Part shown: in pieces, positions 1-8,754 of the stretch
Numbering within the stretch: the first letter of the stretch is position 1
How the letters are laid out: each line of letters begins with the position of its first letter
Source: Reticulitermes lucifugus
Taxonomy: Eukaryota > Arthropoda > Insecta > Blattodea > Rhinotermitidae
Assembly (NCBI GenBank): GCA_026260175.1
Contig: JAKCWW010005069.1
Span: 15,852-38,191 of the forward strand
Reading direction: 5' to 3'
Length of the DNA: 22,340 nt
Program-made: the position numbers and the translations under genes
The notes under the pieces: model-generated
Seen by the model: the letters and a program-made list of their open reading frames with translations, nothing else
Database searches by the model: none
What the model was told of the DNA's origin: nothing

Positions 1-365
1 TTTGAAATGTGGTGCTGGAGAAGGATGGAGAAGATCAGTTGGACCGATCGTGTGAGAAATGAATAAGTATATTACACGGATTCAAGGAGGAGAGGAATAT
101 CCTACATGCAACAAAAAGAAGAAAGGCTAACTGGATTGGTCACATCTAGCGTAGAAACTGCCTTCTAAAGTACGTGATTGAAGGAAAGTTAGGAGGAAGG
201 ATAGAAATTACGGGAAGACGAAGGAGAAGACGTAAGCAGCTACTGGATGACCTTAAGGAAAGGAGAAGTTACTGGAAATTGAAAGAGAAAGCACTAGATC
301 GCACCCTGTGAAGAACTCGCTTTGGAAGAGGCTACGGACCTGTCGTAAGACAGACTACAGAATGA
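1..365 (+). pseudogene. Non-LTR retrotransposon (LINE) ORF2, C-terminal tail, broken
   Basis: This is the end of a reverse-transcriptase ORF of a LINE, 5'-cut by the window edge. One frame reads the tail-type stretch WTDRVRNE up to a stop at 61-63. After a frameshift the next frame gives KANWIGHI, then a stop (TAG), then RRNCLLK, and later GRRRRRRKQLLDDLKE and FGRGYGPVVRQTTE before the final stop at 363-365. These words match the conserved C-terminal tail (WIGHVLRRNCLLKHVIEGK type) of a LINE family common in insects. One frameshift and two in-frame stops (near 149 and 309) show that it is dead. The AT-rich stretch after 365 may be its 3' tail. The family is recognised from memory; the breaks are read directly. 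Confidence 0.8.
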
Positions 366-1002
366 AATATACCTAACCGCCTAAATTATTGTATAATTTT
401 ATAATATATACGTAATTTACTAATATGGCCATGGGCCACACAATACAACCTGGCAGGCCGTATGCGGCCCGCGAGCCGCGTGTTGAAGAACCATGCGTTA
501 CTGCATGTATAGCTGATCGTCTATTTCAAATGGGAAACATGTCGGAAATTGCGGTAGAAAATTAAACTGCACAAGTTTATGTTTACAGATTTCTGTTATG
601 TATACTGTAGCCCAACTGCCAGCACTTATTCTCTTTTTGCGACTGTTGGTAATACCATATGTCCACTTACCATTTAGTATCTTTGTTGCGATGCACCAAA
701 GATACTAAGTGCTGGCAATTGGGCTATACACAACACAAACTGACAAATGCACGCTACGACATAAAGTTTATATGTATAATTATATTTGTAATTTAATTAT
801 CGGTCCATATGAGAACATTTTCCACGTTTGGACCACTGTGTTTCCTGCAATTGACCATATCAACTGTACAGTGGAGAAGTGAGAGTGGGAGAAACAAGCA
901 TTTATTATTACAGTTAGCGGTACAAGGCTATATTAGGCTTATGTGACATATAAATTTGTAAGTTTTAAGTTTTACGTCGTAAATTCAAAACCAAATTTAC
1001 CA
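366..1002. other. Non-coding stretch without recognised gene
   Basis: Apart from the hairpin at 606-730 I see no gene here. The sequence is AT-rich with a short GC-richer patch (about 425-480). There are no convincing splice-bounded exons and no recognisable transposase words. Confidence 0.5.
606..730. repeat. Nested hairpin / foldback sequence
   Basis: Outer arms of about 23 bp (606-628 and 706-730) pair as inverted repeats; both contain the word GCCAGCACTTA or its complement. Inside lies a perfect 12-bp inverted repeat, TTAGTATCTTTG at 674-685 and its complement at 697-708, with an 11-nt loop. The right side is one continuous arm, while the left side is split by 45 bp (629-673) flanked by TTA on both sides. 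It reads as a once longer hairpin with an insertion in one arm. It may be a MITE or foldback element. No coding sequence is seen. Confidence 0.6.
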
Positions 1003-1661
1003 TTAGGCTGTAAAACGGGATTTCCTCACGTACCTCTGTCCTATGCTTCCTTGTGGAATGTCATTCTGCGTATTTTCATATCCACGACCGTACTTCCGAT
1101 CAGCTTTGCCTTTTAAGAGGGCTGCTCTTATAAGAGTCCCTGGCGATATTCTGGACCTCTCTTCTGCCGAAACAGCTTTTGGTAAAGGACGATATTGTCC
1201 ATAGTACCAATACTGAAGCTTGTATTTAAACAAATGTCGGAAAACTTTGTTTCTGTAGGAATTCTTTCACTGTTATCGCGGAGTGTAGCGCTTGCAGAAC
1301 ACTGATGATACCGGAAAGAGTTCTGTCCACTGGGCACATACCAGCGTGAGCAACGCCATTGACAGCATTACCAGTAGTTGCTGCCATATAGTTGGTCTTC
1401 TGTAATAGAGCTGATATTTGAAATTGGGTCTCATCGATGTACTAGCGAGTAAGCGGCTTGGAAAAGACACGTCTGTCATTTGGAGCCTGTCTGATGTATG
1501 TCCTGGAAGAAAGGAATGAATCACGTCGTGCCAATTTGCCAATTTCAGATCGTCTAAATTCAGTATGAGATGTGTTGCCGTCTAGTAGAAGCGTCATCTT
1601 CTTGTCCTTTTATAGTTTTACTAAGGTAAGGATGTGAGTCAGTCAGTCCAAGAACAGTTCT
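1003..1661 (-). pseudogene. Tigger/pogo (jerky-like) DDE transposase relic, C-terminal half
   Basis: Read on the minus strand in several frames, this is the catalytic C-terminal half of a pogo/Tigger-type transposase. At about 1600-1560 one frame gives TLLLDGNTSHT, matching the LLLDGHxSH block with the second catalytic Asp. Next, another frame gives LPGHTSDRLQMTDVSF, the counterpart of the PPHTSHxLQPLDVSF block with the third Asp. A third frame gives AATTGNAVNGVAHAGMCPVDRTL, the counterpart of the 'A..NGFRKTGIWP.DR' block. The last open segment (1233-1003) contains RPLPKAVSAEERSR, like the PLPKA..R C-terminal region. Several frameshifts separate these pieces and the N-terminal DNA-binding half is absent, so it is an old, dead copy. 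Blocks are read directly; the family name comes from motif memory. Confidence 0.72.
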
Positions 1662-2559
1662 TCAGTGACATAGTGTTATAGGTCGAAACATATGTAGGGG
1701 TGATTGACTTGGTTATAAGAATATAGTGCACATGTTGGTCTAATAGAACTTTTAATTTGCTTATTTAGCTGGTAAGTATTTTATTTACATCCAGCTACAT
1801 TTTCGACGGACATGCGGTCGTCTGCAGGGTATTCAAATTTTACAAGAATGTGAATTGAATTTAAGCTACATATATCCTATTCGTGTTTGGTGACCGAGAT
1901 CCTAATGTTACATAAAAATGTGAAAATATATATTATTTAAGAATCATATTAAAATAAGCTGCAGATAAAAGTAAGTTAAACATCTGGAAGGAGTTACTTC
2001 TTGGCTAATGGTGGTGCGTGTTGAATGATTCGATATTGGAAATCGCGTGTAGTAAACCCGAAAAAAATGTAGCATTATAAAACATAATTTTTTATAAAAA
2101 ATATATAATATGGAAAAAGGGGGGTTAAAATACAGAAGAGTGTGACTGCGTTATGTTCACTTACTTTTAATAGCTGTGTAGAATCATTCTGCTACATGGA
2201 GATGATTGAGAGAATATTATTTCGTTTCAATAATCGGAAACATAGGCCTATATATAAATTAAATTAATCATGTAACATATAACCTAATAAGTTATAGTTG
2301 CAGTATTATATTTTCATGTACCCCATGCGTACATGTCAGATGGGGAAATATCTGATGACGCGTTCTCTCGGAGGAGTGAAAATGATTTCAGCATATTCTT
2401 TGAATCACGATTAGTCAGCGTCATCCTGTAAAGAATGGTTAGTCAGTTGTTATATATGGATATGTAATCCATTTTGTGTATTGGTGTCTTGTTTGTTTCA
2501 AATGCTTACTGTGGAATTGAGGTGTTGTACATCAGTACGCGATCCTTAGTATGGAACTA
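1662..2559. other. AT-rich non-coding stretch
   Basis: No open frame, splice-bounded exon or recognisable transposon protein was found. A run TCAGTCAGTCAG-like sits near 1637-1650, a feature also seen in LINE tails, but no LINE coding words are next to it. Confidence 0.4.
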
Positions 2560-2602
2560 CTAAACTCAGAGGTCGATACAGGGGTGCCATCTGTGAGTTT
2601 AG
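2560..2602. repeat. Short inverted repeat (hairpin)
   Basis: CTAAACTCAGAG at 2560-2571 pairs with CTGTGAGTTTAG at 2591-2602 with one mismatch and a 19-nt loop. It could be a hairpin or a decayed foldback element. No further function can be read from it. Confidence 0.45.
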
Positions 2603-3042
2603 CTATGTACTATGTAGGGGTTCATATTTGACTAGCGTGTCGTATATTTCGTTTTATCGCTAATCTGACCGCCTCTTTTAGTTTCTTTATGTGACATTTC
2701 TCTATGTTATTCACGTGGCTTCCTTTATTGGTTTTGTGCAGCATTTGCATAATGTTGTCAATTGGGCCTATACCATTGAAGCCTTATTTAAATCGATGTT
2801 GAAGAGTTTGCAAAGTTTCAGTTATGAATTTTATTTAAATTAGGCCGAATTAATATACAATAAGTGGAATTCTTAGAGTAAAAAGTACAACGATTGCATT
2901 AATTTGGAAGTAAACAGTTTGCTCTTAAAATCTGTTAATTTCGTTAATCATTAAGTAAATGTGTTTTCTAGAAGAACTTGAATAAACGTATACTTTCTAC
3001 ATTTCTTTATTTTCTTTACACTCAACTTATTTTTGTTTTTAG

Positions 3043-3263
3043 ATTTAAAAGGACGTTACATAGGATTCACTAAACCATTGCTGAAATGCGGGAAACAAGT
3101 AAAATATCATGGACCACTTGTGTACCCTGGTTTCTTCATGGGACCTAAAAGTTGTACAATTATGGCAACAAGACGATATCAATTTCTAAATCTCGCATAT
3201 CTATTTAAAGCATGGGTCACATTTCTTAAAATATCCAAAACCATATTTCGTGTTGTTTGTTAG
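3043..3263 (+). CDS. Possible terminal exon, unidentified
   Basis: An open frame of about 73 codons follows a strong 3' splice-site-like sequence: a T-rich tract ending TTTTTGTTTTTAG at 3042. The frame begins within DLKGRYIGFT, continues through KYHGPLVYPGFF and ends in KTIFRVVC and a stop at 3261-3263. Composition is plausible for protein (Lys, Tyr, Phe and Pro spread through it), but I do not recognise a family, see no upstream exon, and the C-terminal part looks hydrophobic. It may be a chance open frame, a fragment of a decayed transposon, or a real last exon. No function is assigned. Confidence 0.2.
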
Positions 3264-3979
3264 CAAAAACCGTTTAATAACAAAGAAGTTCAGCTATCAA
3301 CAATATAGGCCTGAAGCACAGTAAAATTAGATCAAGAGAAGTAAAACTGCACCCCAACCGATTTCACCAATACGTTTGTTGTTAACACAACAGAAACAAT
3401 GTGGCAAGTTCTTTTTCATACGTAGTTTGAACTTATCTACCCTTGTCAACTTACAATTAACTTCCGATGGTGAAGTCGGCATATTCATAGCAATATTCCT
3501 CCAACTATAACTCGGATTATGCTTACGTTAACAGATTCACTTCTGGGCTGGTTGTCGCTGTGGTATTAATAAACTTCTACTATAAACGGCAATATATCCT
3601 ACAGGGGTGGGGGGGAATTTCGGTTACATGGATATCTGGAGTTTGAACCAAGAGTGTCACGCATGTATCAGCGCTGTTCCCACCGGACGGATTTACATTA
3701 AATTTGAAACTGGGATATTTTATGAATTTCTGCCGAGAAATTCCAAATTTTGTTAAAATCGGGCACTTTACATGAAGACCTCTAAGTATGTTTTATTGTT
3801 GCCAGCGACAAATCGCCATGAAAGCGCTCTCCCGGAGTGAAATGTATCAGGCTGTTACGACAGCCGAGGTGTAAACATTACGTGAACGCGCTACAATGTT
3901 ACGTTATATGTACGAGTACATTGCCTGTCTTGGTGCGAAAATTGCAGCACTGGAGGACACAACAAATCTCCTGCAGTCA
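3264..3979. other. Non-coding stretch
   Basis: No recognisable gene. A G-run (about 3604-3615) and an otherwise ordinary AT-rich composition are all that stands out. Confidence 0.4.
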
Positions 3980-4245
3980 GTAAAGATAAAGGTAAAGTTC
4001 ACCCTAGAACAGGCCATGTAGGCCCAGAGGGGGAGTAGAGGTATAGCTCTAATCTTTCTTTAACCTCGGCGCTAGATGGGGGTGGGTGATCAACGCAACG
4101 CCCCAGCCGCTGTACCCCCGGGAATGACCCGGCACCCATTGTAGAGGCTGGGTGGGCCCCAGGGCCGGTCTGGACGGGTGCTAAAAATCTCACCCCCACC
4201 GAGATTCGATCCCCGGAGTCGCTACACCGACTATGCTAAAATGCA
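3980..4245 (-). repeat. tRNA-derived SINE, minus strand
   Basis: This GC-rich island has the layout of a SINE read on the minus strand. A box A-like word TAGCATAGTCGG (4238-4227) is followed by a box B-like word GGATCGAATCTC (4212-4201). Then comes a GC-rich body and a tail of TTTACCTTTATCTTTAC type (about 4000-3980). Box A to box B spacing is only about 14 nt, much less than the ~33 nt of a tRNA, so the head is either internally deleted or belongs to a compact family. No clear target-site duplication was found. The open frame on its minus strand (66 codons) is not taken as a gene. Confidence 0.55.
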
Positions 4246-5109
4246 AATAACTCGTGAGGCTAGAGAAACCCGTTAATTTGAGTATTATCTTAATAACTAC
4301 AGTTGTCCCTGTGAACCCGATGAATGCATACTGGATATATAGCTCCGCGCATTCTTCATATTTGCAATAGACGGTGAATAGTCAGTTTCTCCGCCCGATC
4401 GCTTGACTCTCTGTTCCGTGGGCCTCGGAGGTGGTCACGGCAATTTGGAGAAAAGCCCCTGCCACTAATTGAGCCGCCATTTCTCAATCGTAAAGGTCAT
4501 AGCCTAGTCACTCACTATACCGCTCACTGTACCGTCTACGATACCTTGGCTGTTATGGACCTGGGAAAATTACGCATTTATTCGGTTAATGTTTTTGTAG
4601 AACATAACGTGACAGTTATATTAATAGTCTTTTATTTGCATGGGAATAGCTAATGAACTGTTGGAGCTATGGTGTGAAAAGCAGCACCGAAATAGTTCGT
4701 AAGCATACCTAAAAGTGTATTAAATACTGTACTGTTGTAAGTCGTCAAATGAAAAAATAGCGATGAAATGAAACTTGGAGCTTATATCTGACAAATTTAA
4801 TTTACGTGTACATAATTTGAACCAAAGTAAAAACATCTTCAAACTAGTCAATAAAACAATTAAGACCATAAAAAGAAATAATCACGAGGGAGTAGAATTC
4901 TTCTGGAGGAGCTAATATGGAGGGGGAACTCGCCGGAGTTTTTGGAATCTAAGTTTCATTACCATAATAACAAACGTAACGTACACGGTATGGATAATTT
5001 TACATTTCATTACCATGTTAACACGAGCCCGGCATTTAGGTCTACTCATGTTCTCGGCTAGATGGATTTAGTCCACGCCAACCCATTACATATTTTTCTG
5101 ATTAATTTT
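4246..5109. other. Non-coding stretch
   Basis: No gene recognised. The part next to the Tigger relic (about 5040-5109, minus) may continue it in a more decayed form, but the words there (for example NGLAWTKS) are too weak to call. Confidence 0.35.
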
Positions 5110-5320
5110 TAGTTACTGTCGCAAAGAGTTTTCATAGTAGTTCTATCACATGGCTCACCAATTATGCCATTTCTCCCAAATGAAGTTCCCAAATGTGCCC
5201 TACTTTAGTCTGTTTTGTTTCACTACCATTTCTTATTCTTCTAAACCTGTCCTGATGTGAATTATTTGGCACATGAAAAGCTTCAGCAGTTTCTCGTAAA
5301 GGCATTTCCTTCGATATCAA
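5110..5320 (-). pseudogene. Tigger/pogo-like transposase relic, N-terminal HTH region
   Basis: On the minus strand from an ATG at 5305-5303 one frame reads MPLRETAEAFHVPNNS, then DRFRRIRNGSETKQTKVG. This matches the psq-type helix-turn-helix start of pogo/Tigger transposases (pattern 'LR.AA..F.VP.STL..R'), followed by the usual 'LG...E..LV.HI' linker (here LGEMA, a stop, LVSHV). At least one in-frame stop is present. It points the same way as the catalytic relic at 1661-1003 but is separated from it by 3.4 kb, so the two are probably separate insertions. The motif is read directly; the family assignment rests on motif memory. Confidence 0.55.
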
Positions 5321-5332
5321 GCTTGTTTCATG

Positions 5333-5352
5333 TCTTCTCTCTCTCTCTCTTT
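5333..5352. repeat. (TC)n microsatellite
   Basis: A short run of about eight TC units lies just beside the Tigger-like relic. Confidence 0.8.
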
Positions 5353-5804
5353 GCCTATTCCAGTATTTTTACCCTGGAATTTTGACATTCTGAAGATGTA
5401 TGGTTAACATGAAATATGGTAATAAATCATGTACATAAACTATCCAGAGCAACTGGCATTATGGGTGTCCAGGAGTACCAGAATAGTACACCTTTTGAAG
5501 CTGTTAGGTGCTTACAGGAGCTTTTAAAATGAGTCATGGAAGATTACAAATTTCCTTGAATGTATATACAACCCAGAAGATAAAGAATTCACTGTGCTTC
5601 CACATTTCAAACTCAGAGAGGTTTGAAACATTAGGTAGGTATCATCCAAACGCAACTTAAAAATCTTGTCAACAACACTGGCTTCAGCAGTGTGGGTTGA
5701 CTCTGGGTAAATGGGACCACAAAAAGGGAAATCAGCTGGCATGCCATATCGAGTGGCTGGAAAGTTATCATAAAACCCACTGTTGGTAAGGCAGCAGTTC
5801 CAGC
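5353..5804. other. Unassigned stretch with a 102-codon minus-strand open frame
   Basis: The minus-strand frame 5832-5524 is open for 102 codons (contains SGFYDNFPATRYGMP and FCGPIYPESTH). I cannot match it to a family. Its 5' end overlaps the LINE relic at 5805-5975 in another frame, so at least that part is fortuitous. The rest may be part of an unknown repeat. Confidence 0.25.
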
Positions 5805-5975
5805 TGCCCAAGGCTACTGAACTTTCCTCCATGCAGACCTCTCCATCCTCCTGTCACTTCCTGTCTCTCAGATTCCAATATTTCACTCAGAACCCTGTTC
5901 TCAAATAACCTCAGTATATGTTTTTTCTTAACATGAGAAACCAAGTTTCATACCCACATAAAACAATGGACAAAA
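5805..5975 (-). pseudogene. LINE ORF2 C-terminal fragment, minus strand
   Basis: On the minus strand one frame gives LCGYETWFLML, the counterpart of the 'YGCETWSLT' block after the RT domain of many insect LINEs. After a frameshift another gives LRLFENRVLSEI, then RQEVTGGWRGLHGGKF, the counterpart of 'LRVFENRVLR.IF...R.EVTGEWRKLHNE'. At least one frameshift and a stop are present. The same family tail, further on in the protein, occurs at 8755-9096 on the other strand. It is a short dead fragment with no function. Confidence 0.7.
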
Positions 5976-6191
5976 TCATAGTTCTTCACGAAAAAGTTTT
6001 AGTAACAGCAATAATAAATAACATACAGATATGTAGAATTATAAATTTACCACAGGAAGGTTGAATTTGACTTCCGAACGGAACACCTTGTTATATATTA
6101 TTTAGGCCAGGTGTCTCGAACAAATGGCCCAACAATGCAGTCTATACAGCCCTCTCACTGAACTGTTCCAATTCGAGAAAGTATTCTTTGA

Positions 6192-6275
6192 TTTAAAATG
6201 TCTTTTGTCATGGGGCCTGAAGGCTCAGAAGAGTTTAAAATGTGTTCTGTCATCGCGCCTGAAGGCTAAAAAAGA
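6192..6275. repeat. 42-bp tandem duplication
   Basis: Two diverged copies of a 42-bp unit lie side by side (6192-6233 and 6234-6275). Both start TTTAAAATGT and carry GCCTGAAGGCT. The repeat is in frame in a 69-codon open frame (6124-6333), giving two similar 14-residue blocks (LKCLLSWGLKAQKS and LKCVLSSRLKAKKD). The frame is not recognised as a gene. Confidence 0.6.
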
Positions 6276-6433
6276 TTTGCTGTTCCTGGATGTTAACATA
6301 CTAAAGATGCCAGCAGAGATAACAATGCAATAACATTTTAAATTCAATAATGACACCATATTTTGAGTTTTTTAATAGTGTGATTAATTCTATGTATCAG
6401 AAAGTAAGAATAAATAGTGAATATTTGCTCATG

Positions 6434-6755
6434 TGGCAACTTTTTGTTCAACATAACATTTCTCAGGAGAAAATATCTACTTTTCCACATAGTCACCCTG
6501 AAGGTTTATTCGTCATAAGGTGTTATTAGTGAATGGATACCTTCAACACAGAATTCTGAGCTTTGCAAACAGAACCACTGTGATGTGCTTCCTGGACTTC
6601 TGCAACATTTTGGAATCTGTGACCATCAAGATGCTTTTCAGAGGGCCAAAAAGAAGCGAGTCACTTGGTGCGCAGTCAGGACTGTACAGCAGATGTTCAA
6701 GACACTCCCATCCTACTGCTGCAACAAGGCTGCAGTGTGTCTGGTTCTGTGGGGT
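6434..6755 (-). pseudogene. Mariner transposase 3' half, left arm of an inverted pair
   Basis: Read on the minus strand, one frame gives WECLEHLLYSPDCAPSD, then SLLFGPLK. This is the mariner block 'WEVLEHPPYSPDLAPSDYHLFGPLK' with the third catalytic Asp. Further on, decayed frames end in the 'GDYVEK stop' terminus (stop at 6479-6477), followed by a short 3' UTR (GAGAAATGTTAT) and outer sequence GTTGCCA. Frameshifts make it dead, and the N-terminal two thirds are missing. It lies head to head with a second copy at 6750-7007. Confidence 0.72.
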
Positions 6756-7007
6756 CTTGGCAACAAATGACTGTCATCTTTTTTGGCCCTCTGAAGAAGC
6801 ACCTTCGTGGTCATGGATACCAAACTGATGCAGAAGTACAAGGTCTCCCACAGTGGTCCCATTCAAAAAGACCAGAATTCTACGCTGAAGGCATACATTC
6901 CCTGATAATACATGGCAAATGCATGAGCCTTCAGGGTGACTATATAGAAGAGTAGATCATTGTTCTCTTTTCTCATGAGAAATGTTATTTTTAATAAAAA
7001 GTTGTCA
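6750..7007 (+). pseudogene. Mariner transposase 3' half, right arm of an inverted pair
   Basis: The plus-strand copy starts near the 'D.HLFGPLKKHL' block (a frameshift lies in the T6 run at about 6779-6784). It continues HLRGHGYQTDAEVQ, then FYAEGIHSLI, and ends GDYIEE and a stop at 6953-6955, the usual mariner C-terminus. The 3' UTR (GAGAAATGTTAT, AAAAAGTTGTCA) matches that of the left arm. The arms are visibly diverged (roughly two thirds identical by eye), so this is an old structure or two different copies. Confidence 0.75.
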
Positions 7008-7466
7008 AATACGCACATACTCACTACGTATTACTTTCCAATCAACTCTCATAATGAGATTTATGTACATAGAATTTGTGCTTGAAAGGCTTAAAGATGT
7101 GCCATATACTTTGTACTGAATAAGCTTTAAAAGTGAACATTTCTACTGTCATACTTTTAAGTTCCAAAGGCTGAAAATAAATATAATAGGACAATATTCC
7201 CACATTATGCTCAGCACCATTCCATAAACCATACTCACATTTCATTTATCATGTACTCTTAAGAACTGCAAGGGCATAATTCAGTTATGTGACATAACAA
7301 AGTTCTGCTTTTTTATGTTTTCTGTAATTCTTTCAGGTGTCATTTTGTTTTTATTCAGATTTCTTTTCCAATAAATTGTTTCAGGGTAAGACAAGGAGGG
7401 AGCATGCCTTTTGAAGATCCATAACCCCTACCAGACTGCACAGTGTCATGCTTCCAAAGACCACAA
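7008..7466. other. Non-coding stretch
   Basis: No gene recognised. A 67-codon minus-strand open frame (7245-7042) has no recognisable motif and is taken as chance. Confidence 0.4.
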
Positions 7467-7468
7467 TA

Positions 7469-7684
7469 CAGTAGAACCCCCCTATTCCGCAGTTTACCGC
7501 GGCCCGAAAATATTAACACATTCACTGCCAAAGTCGACCATGGGCGATTTCAGTATTTACGTATTAATTTGCCAGCGTCGACTTTAGTCAATCTAAAGTT
7601 TACTCTGCGCTTTTATATATAGGGCTCGCTACTATCCGCGGTAGGTCTTGGAACGTATCACCCGCGGATACGGGGGGACTACTG
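7469..7684. mobile_element. Tigger-type MITE (216 bp) with TA target duplication
   Basis: The element begins CAGTAGAACCCCCCTATTCC and ends with the inverted counterpart, reading in from the right CAGTAGTCCCCCCGTATCC. The termini are flanked by TA on both sides (7467-7468 and 7685-7686), the target duplication of Tc1/mariner/pogo elements. The CAGTAGTCCCCCCTTATCCGC-type terminus, with GATACGTTCCAAGACC next to the right end, is typical of Tigger elements. The middle (about 7512-7610) differs from the expected Tigger body: it starts TTAACACATTCACTGCC and holds an internal inverted pair AAAGTCGAC/GTCGACTTT, suggesting a nested insertion or composite. There is no coding sequence. Confidence 0.82.
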
Positions 7685-7839
7685 TACATGTAAATGTAAT
7701 CTCCATGGTACCAGTGTCACAACTGATTTTAATGAGCATAACCTGTTTCCCAGTGTTTAATTGATACACTCCATTGTGCTGCACCTACAAGAATACACAA
7801 TCCAGCATTAAATTTAATGTAGTGGGCACTATTTTTTAT

Positions 7840-8040
7840 TATTGGTATTTTGCTACATGTTTTGGCTATACATTAGTCATCATCAGATAATCCATTCTTG
7901 ACATAAATTAGTATTTTCACATGCATTGCCAACTGTCCTAGGATAACTGTGGGATCCCAAGTTTTACAAACTCAGCTACATAAATTATTTAAAAAATTAA
8001 GAACATAAATAACATTAAAAACATTATACAACATAATTGG
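7840..8040 (-). repeat. Left arm of a ~200-bp inverted repeat, Penelope-like, with hammerhead-like core
   Basis: This arm matches the reverse complement of 8290-8490 along most of its length (shared words: TTGGTATTTT, TAAATTAGTATT, CATGTATTGCC/CATGCATTGCC, AGTTTTACAAA, AAAAAATTA). On the minus strand it contains CTGATGA (7886-7880), a short stem-like segment, and AAAAC (7863-7859). This resembles the hammerhead ribozyme order CUGANGA, stem II, GAAA, known in the terminal repeats of Penelope-like elements. The conserved GAAA is mutated to AAAA, so a working ribozyme is unlikely in this arm. Confidence 0.55.
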
Positions 8041-8289
8041 AAAATGTTATTATCATACCCCCCCTTACTGTCATTTGCCCATTGTTTTAGATCATCTGTG
8101 ACACTCATTTAGTTATAGTGTATATCATTTTATGAATTCACTAATATATGAGTGCACTATTTATTTAGCTAAAGGACAAGGTGCATGTAAACAGTATACA
8201 GATATCACACTGAATACAGAATGACACACAGACCACACAAAAGAATAAATGAATGAATCAAAACAGGGGGTTGTTAAACAACATACAGT
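8041..8289. other. Spacer between the inverted arms
   Basis: AT-rich sequence with a C7 run (8059-8065) and no open frame of note. It holds no recognised protein, so if this was a Penelope-like element, the coding part is gone. Confidence 0.4.
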
Positions 8290-8490
8290 ATTACTTATGT
8301 ACAATTTTTATAACATTATTCATATTAGTAATTTTTTAACTTCATCTAGATCAATTTGTAAAACTTTGGATACTTCAGTTACCACGGAACAACTGGCAAT
8401 ACATGTAGAATACTAATTTACATCATGAATAGCATGCCTGCTGATTGGCTTATACATAGCTGAAACAAATAGGAAAATACCAAACATAAA
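8290..8490 (+). repeat. Right arm of a ~200-bp inverted repeat, Penelope-like, with hammerhead-like core
   Basis: This is the inverted partner of 7840-8040. Read on the plus strand it has CTGATTG (8441-8447), a segment GGCTTATACATAGC able to form a short stem, and GAAAC (8462-8466). Here the GAAA block is intact, but CTGATGA has changed to CTGATTG. The arms are separated by about 250 bp of AT-rich, non-coding spacer with no reverse-transcriptase words. It may be a pair of inverted Penelope terminal repeats or a long-TIR non-autonomous element. Confidence 0.5.
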
Positions 8491-8754
8491 AAGCATTGGG
8501 TGCCAACTCCATTACAGTTGACTGTTTATAAGATTAGGGAATACTGTATTCTGTTTTTATGTTGAGTTTTAGACATCCTCTTAGATCCTGTGGCTATTGC
8601 TTCCTATTCCTCTTCTTTAATAAAATGTTATATAATGTGAGTGTGACAGGGATTATATGTAATAAGAGAGATTTTTTTCCTTAAGTTACTTAGATAACAG
8701 TCAAGTCAAAGCATAAGTACTATGTAATTAATGTCTTACATCATAATCACCATG

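Noticed and set aside
1637-1650. Run of TCAG as evidence of another LINE tail
   Set aside because: No LINE coding words or target duplication are next to it, and it overlaps the Tigger relic.
6520-6828. 102-codon plus-strand open frame
   Set aside because: It runs across the inverted mariner pair in the wrong frame; the real signal is the mariner relic on each side.
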